DNA of 37,065 nt from Ferrovibrio sp964429465 (lineage in GTDB: Bacteria > Pseudomonadota > Alphaproteobacteria > Ferrovibrionales > Ferrovibrionaceae), in assembly GCA_964429465.1 (NCBI GenBank), contig CAYSCA010000011.1, forward strand, positions 1-37,065, in the 5' to 3' direction. The notes beneath the pieces were generated by a model. It was not told the DNA's origin. It did no database searches and saw only the letters and a list, made by a program, of their open reading frames with translations. The translations under genes were made by a program, and so were the position numbers. Positions 31,441 to 37,065 of the stretch are shown in pieces (the stretch's first letter is position 1; every line of letters starts with the position of its first letter).

Positions 31441-32228
31441 GCCGGCGCCCGCTGTCATGGCTGCAGCAGGACATGACGGGCTATCTGCTCGGCCGGGCCG
31501 ATGCCGCATCCCTGCAATCCGCCGTGAAGGCCGCGCCGGGCGCCGATGCCGCCGCCCGCCTCGACGTCTATGGCCATGCCTATCGCGAAAGGCTGCGCGA
31601 AACGCTGGCGCAGGATTATCCCGTGCTGCTGCGCCTGCTCGGGCCGGCGGCCTTCGCCGATCTGGCCTATGCCTATATCGCCGCGACGCCGTCCCGCGCA
31701 CCCAGCATCCGCTGGTATGGCGATGGACTGGCGGCTTTCATCGCGCAGCAAAGCGGGCTTCCGCCGGCCGCGCAGGACATGGCGGCCTTCGAATGGGCGC
31801 TGGGGCTTGCCTTCGATGCCGCCGATGCCGCGCCGCTCGAGGTGGCCGATCTCGCCGCGATTCCGCCGCAGGACTGGGCGGGGCTCCGCTTCCTGCTGCA
31901 TCCCGCGCTGCAGATGATCGGGCTGCGGCATGCCGTGCCCGACTGGTGGCTGGCCGTCCAGGATCTCGCCGAAGCGGCGGCTTTGCCCGCGCCGCCGGCG
32001 GAGAGCGGCGAACAGGCCTGGGCGGTCTGGCGCGGCAGCGACGGCGTGCGCTTCCGGCTGCTGGAGGCCGACGAAGCCGATCTGCTCGGCGCGGTCGGCG
32101 ACCAGGCCGATTTCGGCTCGCTCTGCGGCCTGCTGGCCATGGGGCATGGCGAGATGCGGGCGGCGCCGCGCGCGGCCGGCCTGCTGCGCAACTGGGTCGA
32201 GGATGGCTGGATCACCGGCCTGCTGTAA
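31437..32228 (+). CDS. bufC: BufC, DUF2063 partner protein of the MNIO enzyme
   Basis: 263-residue protein beginning with the DUF2063 (putative DNA-binding-domain-named) helical domain, with 'ARLDVYGHAYRERLRETLAQD' shown here in part and 'YPVLLRLLGPAAFADLAYAYI'. A C-terminal domain contains 'WAVWRGSDGVRFRLLEADEAD'. In bufferin and related MNIO systems the DUF2063 protein binds the precursor leader and presents it to the enzyme (a RiPP recognition role), despite the old domain name. The ATG overlaps the bufB stop (ATGA at 31437-31440), consistent with a fixed enzyme:partner ratio. It ends about 100 bp before the rsmB-like gene. Confidence 0.9.
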   Translation: MSRRPLSWLQQDMTGYLLGRADAASLQSAVKAAPGADAAARLDVYGHAYRERLRETLAQDYPVLLRLLGPAAFADLAYAYIAATPSRAPSIRWYGDGLAAFIAQQSGLPPAAQDMAAFEWALGLAFDAADAAPLEVADLAAIPPQDWAGLRFLLHPALQMIGLRHAVPDWWLAVQDLAEAAALPAPPAESGEQAWAVWRGSDGVRFRLLEADEADLLGAVGDQADFGSLCGLLAMGHGEMRAAPRAAGLLRNWVEDGWITGLL

Positions 32229-32327
32229 GGCCGCCAGCCGGTAATCGGTGCCGGCGCGCAGGCGGCGCCTTGCCCCCGGCACCCGCCCGGCCTATGAGTC
32301 GGCTCCTTTAGAAACTCGAGTGCAGCC

Positions 32328-33719
32328 GTGCCCCGTCGCCCGCCCGACAACAGCAGATCGCTCCGCAGACCCGGCGGCAAACCCGGCCCGCGCCGGAGTC
32401 AGGCTCCGGCGCGCCCGGCGGCAAAGCCGGAGCGCACGCGGCCGGGCAGCAGCCGGAAGGTGATCGACGGCGCCGCGGCCCTGCTGGATGCGATCACGGA
32501 CTCCGGCGATCCGGCCGATCGCGTGCGGCATGCCTGGATGCGCCAGCATCACCGCGCCTTCGATCCGGCCGAGCGCACCGCGCTGATCCATCTGAGCGAG
32601 GATGTGCTGCGCCAGCGCGGCCGGCTCGACTGGTGGCTCGGCGAAAGCGGCGCGGCGCCCGACAACCAGCTCCGCGTCGCCGCCCACCGCATCCTCGTCT
32701 CGGGCGCCAAATCCGACAACCTGCTCTGGCTGTTCGAGGAGCCCGATGCCGTGGCGCCGGTTTTGCGCCGGCTGGACGGCCATACGCTCGATCATCCGAA
32801 GATGCCGGCGGCCGCGAAGCACAGCGTGCCGGACTGGATCCTGCCGCATCTGCAGGCGCGCTTCGGCGCCGATCTGGAGCTCGAGCTTGCCGCCATGCTG
32901 CGGCCGGCGCCGCTGGATGTGCGCATCAATCCGCTCAAGACCACGCGCGCCGCCGCCGAAGCCGCGCTCGCGGCGGAGGCGCTGCGCAGCCAGCCGACGC
33001 CCTATTCGCCGCTCGGCCTGCGGCTGTCGCCGTCGGCCTATGTCAACAACACCAAGGCCTATGCGGAAGGCCTGATCGAGCCGCAGGATGAAGGCTCGCA
33101 GCTCGCCGCCCAGCTGGTCGAGGCGAAGGGCGCGAAATTCGTCGTCGATTTCTGCGCCGGCGCCGGCGGCAAGACGCTGGTGCTGGCCGCCGCGATGCAG
33201 AATAGCGGCCGTCTTGTCGCCATCGATATCAGCAGCGGCCGGCTGCAGCAGGCGCGGCTCAGGCTGCGCCGCGCCGGCGCGCATAATGCCGAATGCCGCG
33301 ACATCGAGCCGAAATGGCTCAAACGCCACCGCGAGCTGGCCGACCGCGTGCTGGTCGACGCGCCCTGCACCGGCACCGGCACCTGGCGGCGCAAGCCCGA
33401 CGCTAAATGGCGCTTGCAGCCTGAAGATCTGGAAGAGCTGGTGCCGCGCCAGGCCGAAATCCTCGACCGCGCGGCGAAACTGGTGAAGAAGGATGGCGGC
33501 CGGCTGGTCTATGTCACCTGCTCGGTGCTGCAGGAGGAAAACGAGCAGCAGGTCGAGGCTTTTCTGCAGCGCCAGCCGGATTTCAGCATCCTGCCGGTGA
33601 CGGAAATCTGGCCGCAGGCGATCGGCGGTGCCTGTCCGGTGCCGGGGCCTTACCTAAGCCTGTCGCCGGGCCGCCACGGCACCGACGGCTTCTTCGCCGC
33701 GATCCTCGTCCGCCGCTAG
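32328..33719 (+). CDS. RsmB/NOP-family SAM-dependent RNA methyltransferase
   Basis: 463-residue predicted 5-methylcytosine RNA methyltransferase, probably acting on 16S rRNA. An N-terminal basic, Pro-rich segment (1-45) and a NusB-like helical region (about 45-145) precede the catalytic domain. SAM binding is at 'VVDFCAGAGGKTLVLAAAM' with 'AIDISSGRLQQARLRLR'. The two catalytic motifs are 'VLVDAPCTGTGTWRRKPD' (PC of motif IV) and 'LVYVTCSVLQEENEQQV' (TC of motif VI), both cysteines present. Translation starts at a GTG (32328) with a weak ribosome site, so the start could be an internal codon. Its 3' end overlaps the amidotransferase gene on the other strand by 66 bp. Confidence 0.92.
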   Translation: MPRRPPDNSRSLRRPGGKPGPRRSQAPARPAAKPERTRPGSSRKVIDGAAALLDAITDSGDPADRVRHAWMRQHHRAFDPAERTALIHLSEDVLRQRGRLDWWLGESGAAPDNQLRVAAHRILVSGAKSDNLLWLFEEPDAVAPVLRRLDGHTLDHPKMPAAAKHSVPDWILPHLQARFGADLELELAAMLRPAPLDVRINPLKTTRAAAEAALAAEALRSQPTPYSPLGLRLSPSAYVNNTKAYAEGLIEPQDEGSQLAAQLVEAKGAKFVVDFCAGAGGKTLVLAAAMQNSGRLVAIDISSGRLQQARLRLRRAGAHNAECRDIEPKWLKRHRELADRVLVDAPCTGTGTWRRKPDAKWRLQPEDLEELVPRQAEILDRAAKLVKKDGGRLVYVTCSVLQEENEQQVEAFLQRQPDFSILPVTEIWPQAIGGACPVPGPYLSLSPGRHGTDGFFAAILVRR

Positions 33720-34406
33720 CCAGATATCCAGGAAGCCGTCGAGCCAGGCGCTGATCCCGGCATCATGCCGCGCGAAGCCCTGCCGCATGGTTTCGCGCGC
33801 CTGGGCGCCGGGCAGCACGAGACGATGCCCGGCCATCTGGCTCCAGCGCCGCATCATCGCGCCGGTGACTTCCGGATGGAATTGCAGCCCGTAGGCCCTG
33901 GCGCCGATCCGCATCGCCTGGTTCGGATACCAGCCGGTCGACGCCAGCCGCTCGGCGCCCGACGGCAGGCCGAAGCCCTCGCCATGCCACTGGAAGATAT
34001 GCAGCGGATCGGGAAATAACCCTTTGCCGGCTGCCGTCGGCTTCACGGCGTAATAGCCGATCTCGTGCCAGCCATCCTTATGCGGTGCCACGGTCGCGCC
34101 GCCGGCGCGGGCCAGCAATTGCGCGCCGAGGCAGATGCCCAGGAAGGGCTTGCCGCTGTCGACCACGCGCGGGATGAAGTCGATCTCGTCGCGGATGAAG
34201 CCTAAGTAGTCGTCGTTGGCGCTCATCGGCCCGCCGAACACCACGCAGCCGGCATGGCCGGCCATGTCGGCGGGCAGTTCCTGGCCGAGGCAGGGGCGGC
34301 GGATATCGAGGCGGTAGCCGCGCTGCCGCAGCATGTCGCCGACCCGGCCGGGATCGGAGCTTTCCTGATGCACGATCATCAGGATGGGGAGCGGCTGCGT
34401 TGTCAT
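33654..34406 (-). CDS. Class I glutamine amidotransferase (GMP-synthase-like)
   Basis: 250-residue stand-alone GATase1 domain protein, similar to GuaA-type amidotransferase domains and to gamma-glutamyl hydrolase-like proteins. The catalytic triad is recognisable: Cys in 'FLGICLGAQLLARAGG', and His and Glu in 'GLQFHPEVTGAM'. 'VVFGGPMSANDDYLGFI' is the glycine-rich oxyanion region. No synthetase domain is attached, so the acceptor and reaction are unknown. The ATG at 34404-34406 lies directly after a REP-like element whose GGGAGGGTGAGGG appears to serve as ribosome site. The last 22 codons overlap the rsmB-like gene antisense. Confidence 0.88.
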   Translation of the reverse strand: MTTQPLPILMIVHQESSDPGRVGDMLRQRGYRLDIRRPCLGQELPADMAGHAGCVVFGGPMSANDDYLGFIRDEIDFIPRVVDSGKPFLGICLGAQLLARAGGATVAPHKDGWHEIGYYAVKPTAAGKGLFPDPLHIFQWHGEGFGLPSGAERLASTGWYPNQAMRIGARAYGLQFHPEVTGAMMRRWSQMAGHRLVLPGAQARETMRQGFARHDAGISAWLDGFLDIWLAADEDRGEEAVGAVAARRQA

Positions 34407-34407
34407 G

Positions 34408-34552
34408 CCCTCACCCTCCCATCGCTTGCGCGATGGGCCCCACCCTCTCCCCGAGGGAGAGGGCTGCAACTCCCTCTCCCTCGGGCGGCTTTGCCGCCAA
34501 GCAATCTTCCTGTCGCGCAAAGCGCGACGGGGGGAGAGGGTTGGGGTGAGGG
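34408..34552. repeat. REP-like palindromic intergenic element, copy B
   Basis: 145-bp element with outer inverted repeats CCCTCACCCTCCC (34408-34420) and GGGTGAGGG (34544-34552). It is related to the copy at 3845-3969 by the same boundary motif and similar internal structure. Internal hairpins include CCCTCTCCC/GGGAGAGGG (34443-34451 with 34455-34463) and CCCTCTCCCTCGGGCGGC-type and TGTCGCGCAAAGCGCGAC (about 34511-34528). It separates the SDR gene from the amidotransferase gene, both on the minus strand. Confidence 0.78.
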
Positions 34553-34578
34553 TATTTCCATTCGCATCCTACTTACAT

Positions 34579-35343
34579 CTATTGCGCGGTGATGCCGCCG
34601 TCGATGACGAATTCCGCCCCCGTGGTGAATTTTGATTCGTCCGAGGCGAGATACAGGATGCAGTTCGCCACATCGTCGGGCTCGCCCAGCCGGCCGAGCG
34701 GCACCTGCGCCTCCAGCTTGCGCCGGCGCTCGGCCGGATCGCCGCCGGCATAGATCATGCCCTGCACCATCGGCGTGTCGATGAAGGTCGGATGCACCGA
34801 GTTGCAGCGGATATCGTAGCCGCGCTTGGCGCAATGCAGCGCGGTCGTTTTGGCCAGCATGCGGGCGCCGGCCTTGGACGTGTTGTAGGCCGACATGTTG
34901 TGGCCGGCGATGATGCCCGAGACCGACGAGATGATGACGATCGAGCCCGGCGCATGCGCCTTCATGCGCGGCAGGCCATGCTTGATGCCGAGGAAGGGCC
35001 CGTCGAGATTGACGCTGTGCACGAAGCGCCATTCGTCGACGCTGATATCCTCCACGCTTTTCAGCACGCCGACGCCGGCCGAATGGACCATGACGTTCAG
35101 CTTGCCGAAAGCGGCGTCGACGACGTCGAGCGCGGCGATCCATTGCTGCTCGCTGGTGACATCCAGGCTGACCGCGATGGCGGCTTTGCCGATCTCGTCG
35201 GCCACCGCGCGGGCGCCGTCGAGATTGCGGTCGGCGATGGCGACGCGGGCGCCTTCCTTCGCCATGAGCTGGGCGGTGGCTTTTCCCAGGCCCGAGGCTC
35301 CGCCGGTGATCAGCGCGACTTTGTTGGCTACGCGGCCCGTCAT
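34579..35343 (-). CDS. Short-chain dehydrogenase/reductase, hydroxysteroid/cyclopentanol-type
   Basis: 254-residue classical SDR. The Rossmann cofactor motif is TGGASGLG (residues 14-21), with an acidic residue in 'AIADRN' after strand 2 suggesting NAD(H). The active site has Ser in 'IVIISSVSG' and Tyr/Lys in 'YNTSKAG', with Asn in the preceding helix. 'RCNSVHPTFIDTPMV' and the C-terminal 'FVIDGGITAQ' resemble cyclopentanol and 3-alpha/20-beta-hydroxysteroid dehydrogenases, but specificity cannot be assigned. AGGAGG lies just before the ATG at 35341-35343. It follows the threonine ammonia-lyase by 65 bp on the same strand. Confidence 0.9.
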   Translation of the reverse strand: MTGRVANKVALITGGASGLGKATAQLMAKEGARVAIADRNLDGARAVADEIGKAAIAVSLDVTSEQQWIAALDVVDAAFGKLNVMVHSAGVGVLKSVEDISVDEWRFVHSVNLDGPFLGIKHGLPRMKAHAPGSIVIISSVSGIIAGHNMSAYNTSKAGARMLAKTTALHCAKRGYDIRCNSVHPTFIDTPMVQGMIYAGGDPAERRRKLEAQVPLGRLGEPDDVANCILYLASDESKFTTGAEFVIDGGITAQ

Positions 35344-35408
35344 CTCGTTCCCTCCTGTTTCCGTCAGGATAGCGGCAGCGCAGGCGCGGCGGCCAGCCTG
35401 TCCTTGCG

Positions 35409-36659
35409 TCAATCCGGCTCTTCCAGCTTCGCGGGGAGCCCGGCGGCGGCCAGTGCCTGCAGCAGATCCGCCAGATGCGCGCGGTCGCGGGCCTCGACGA
35501 CGAACTCGATCTCGGTGGACTTGGCCGAGGCCAAGGTGAACAGCCGCTGATGCGCCACTTCCACGATGTTGACGCCGGCCTGGCCGATCACGCCGGATGC
35601 CTTGGCCAGCCGGCCCGGCGCGTCGTCGGTCATCACGATGATGCGGGCGAGCCTGCCGTCGCGGACCAGGCCGCGCATCAGCACACTTGCCAGCAGGCGG
35701 GTATCGACATTGCCGCCCGACAGCACGATGCCGACATGGCGGTCCTTGAAGCGCGCCGGATCGGCCATCAGGGCGGCCAGGCCCGCGGCGCCGGCGCCCT
35801 CGGCCACCGTCTTCTCGATCTCGACCAGGGCCACGATGGCGCGTTCGATATCGGCCTCGCGCGCGATCAGGATGTCGTCGACCAGGCGTCGCGCCACTTC
35901 CAGCGGCGCGCGGCCGACATCGCGCACCGAGATGCCCTCGGCGATCGAGATGCCGCCGACGCTGACCGGCTGGCCATGCATTTCCTGATACATCGCCGTG
36001 TACAGCTCGCTTTCGACGCCGAAGATGCGGAGATCCGGCCGCAGCGCCTTGGCCGCCGTCGCCATGCCGGAGATCAGCCCGCCGCCGCCGACCGGGATGA
36101 TCAGGTCCTGCAATTGCGGCACCTGGTTCAGCATCTCGATGCTGAGCGTGCCCTGGCCCGCCATGATCGCGGCATCGTCATAGGGATGCACGAAGACCAG
36201 GTTCTCGTCGCGGGCGAGCTGCTGCGCCTTCGCGGCGGACTCGGCCAAAGCCTCGCCCTCCTGCACCACGCGGGCGCCGAAGGCGCGCACATGGCGCACC
36301 TTCACGAAGGGTGTGGTCGTCGGCATGACGATGGTGGCCGGAATGCCCAGGCGCCCGGCATGATAGGCGACGCCCTGGGCATGATTGCCGGCCGACATGG
36401 CGATCACGCCGCGCCGGCGCTCGGCATCGGAAAGCTGCAGCAGCTTGTTGAGCGCGCCGCGCTCCTTGAAGCTGGCGGTGAACTGGTGGTTCTCGAATTT
36501 CAGCCAGACCCTGGCGCCGGTCAGCTTGGACAGCGTCCAGGATTGCAGGCAGGGCGTCTCGGCCACCGCGCCGCGGATGCGCGCGGCGGCTTCGCGCACG
36601 TCGTCGATGGTGATGGCCGGCGCCCGGACGGCATCCGGGCCGGTTGCGGTGCTGTTCAT
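35409..36659 (-). CDS. ilvA: Threonine ammonia-lyase with C-terminal ACT domain
   Basis: 416-residue PLP enzyme of fold type II that converts L-threonine to 2-oxobutanoate and ammonia. The PLP lysine is in 'FTASFKERGALNKLL', the phosphate-binding loop is 'PVGGGGLISGM', and 'MSAGNHAQGVAYHAGRLGI' is a family signature. One ACT domain (about 335-416, 'IIVMTDDAPGRLAKASGVIG') suggests regulation by an amino acid. The short one-ACT form matches TdcB/IlvA1-like enzymes seen in many alphaproteobacteria; serine use is also possible, and the symbol is approximate. GGGAG stands before the ATG at 36657-36659; a GTG two codons earlier is the alternative. Confidence 0.9.
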   Translation of the reverse strand: MNSTATGPDAVRAPAITIDDVREAAARIRGAVAETPCLQSWTLSKLTGARVWLKFENHQFTASFKERGALNKLLQLSDAERRRGVIAMSAGNHAQGVAYHAGRLGIPATIVMPTTTPFVKVRHVRAFGARVVQEGEALAESAAKAQQLARDENLVFVHPYDDAAIMAGQGTLSIEMLNQVPQLQDLIIPVGGGGLISGMATAAKALRPDLRIFGVESELYTAMYQEMHGQPVSVGGISIAEGISVRDVGRAPLEVARRLVDDILIAREADIERAIVALVEIEKTVAEGAGAAGLAALMADPARFKDRHVGIVLSGGNVDTRLLASVLMRGLVRDGRLARIIVMTDDAPGRLAKASGVIGQAGVNIVEVAHQRLFTLASAKSTEIEFVVEARDRAHLADLLQALAAAGLPAKLEEPD

Positions 36660-36751
36660 GGCCACTCCCGTAGGCTGCGCCAGCGGTACGGCGCGGCCCC
36701 GATCAAGTCAACGGCTTGGACTTCCGCGGCGCGAGGACTAGCTTTGCCGGG

Positions 36752-37065
36752 ATGCAGCCGCCGCCGAACCCTCCGCCGCCTGAGCGGCCGGTCTTCGAAG
36801 CCGAGCTGCGGCCGCACCGCTCGCTGCCGCCGCGCGGTTTCCTGATCCTGATGTGCGTGTTCGGCGGGATCAATTTCGCCGCCGGCATGCTGTTCTGGCT
36901 GCTCGGCGCCTGGCCGGTCTTCGGCTTCCTCGGCCTGGACGTGCTGCTGCTCTGGCTCGCCTTCCGCTACAATTACCGCCAGGCCCAGGCGCGCGAATTC
37001 ATCCGCCTCGACCGGGAATGCCTGACCCTGCTGCGCCGCGACGCGCAGGGCCGCGAGCGCGTCGC
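36752..37065 (+). CDS. DUF2244 domain membrane protein (3' end cut by window edge)
   Basis: The first 104 codons are present. After a Pro-rich start (residues 2-12) come 'FEAELRPHRSLPPRGFLILM', two hydrophobic segments (about 28-48 and 52-70, separated by the short 'LLGAWPVFGF' turn) and 'AFRYNYRQAQAREFIRLD', the hallmark sequence of DUF2244 integral membrane proteins. These are common in alphaproteobacteria, often near respiratory or cofactor genes, and are of unknown function. Divergent from the threonine ammonia-lyase with a 92-bp spacer. The start ATG follows GCCGGG; the assignment is strong for a partial gene. Confidence 0.85.
   Translation, partial: MQPPPNPPPPERPVFEAELRPHRSLPPRGFLILMCVFGGINFAAGMLFWLLGAWPVFGFLGLDVLLLWLAFRYNYRQAQAREFIRLDRECLTLLRRDAQGRERV

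Noticed and set aside
30580..32228. Reading DUF692 and DUF2063 as a sugar isomerase and a transcription factor
   Set aside because: The older domain names suggest this, but the Cys-rich precursor directly upstream and the ATGA coupling fit an MNIO peptide-modification set better.
1..37065. tRNA or rRNA genes, insertion sequences, phage genes or attachment sites
   Set aside because: None were recognised on either strand; coding content is continuous metabolic and envelope genes with uniform composition, though short RNAs could be missed by eye.

Overview
This high-GC window carries no rRNA or tRNA gene that I could find. It looks like a chromosomal segment of an alphaproteobacterium, probably Rhodospirillales-like. 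Supporting signs are a SAM-II riboswitch in front of metZ, DUF2336 and DUF2244 proteins, a simple two-domain flagellin, coxL-like (IorAB) and XdhAB molybdenum hydroxylases, and GANTC sites in a promoter region. The assignment is inference from gene content, not a database match.

Layout. 1-3843: the 5' part of dapD, a HAD phosphatase, then divergently a PAS-GGDEF diguanylate cyclase translationally coupled to a DUF2336 protein. 3845-3969: a REP-like palindromic element. 3970-10161 (minus strand): an operon of ABC ATPase, ABC permease, xdhA, xdhB and xdhC, a purine (xanthine/hypoxanthine) oxidation unit whose transporter has no substrate-binding protein here. 10371-14798: an MFS transporter, a Tat-exported IorAB molybdenum dehydrogenase and a divergent HxlR regulator. 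14812-19853: a PAS_5 protein, an NTF2-like protein, efp and its lysyl-modification enzyme gene epmA back to back, an extensin-like lipoprotein and an orphan family 5 solute-binding protein. 19854-26173: flagellin with a palindrome-rich leader, SAM-II riboswitch plus terminator plus metZ, an OmpA-family porin, apaG, folE and an argE-type deacetylase. 26150-28848: divergent hutF and hutI (histidine degradation through N-formimidoyl-glutamate deimination). 28963-32228: a small membrane coiled-coil protein, a divergent creatininase-family protein with altered metal-site motifs, and a compact three-gene bufferin-type RiPP cluster (cysteine-rich exported precursor, MNIO/DUF692 enzyme, DUF2063 partner). 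32328-37065: an RsmB-family RNA methyltransferase, a class I glutamine amidotransferase, a second REP-like element, an SDR dehydrogenase, threonine ammonia-lyase with an ACT domain, and the start of a DUF2244 membrane protein.

Most notable: the bufferin cluster at 30255-32228, with a hairpin between precursor and enzyme and repeated elements upstream; the metZ leader, in which pseudoknot, antiterminator and terminator segments can be traced; the adjacent efp/epmA pair with a modifiable Lys34; and the two REP-like elements, one of which appears to supply the ribosome-binding site of the downstream gene.
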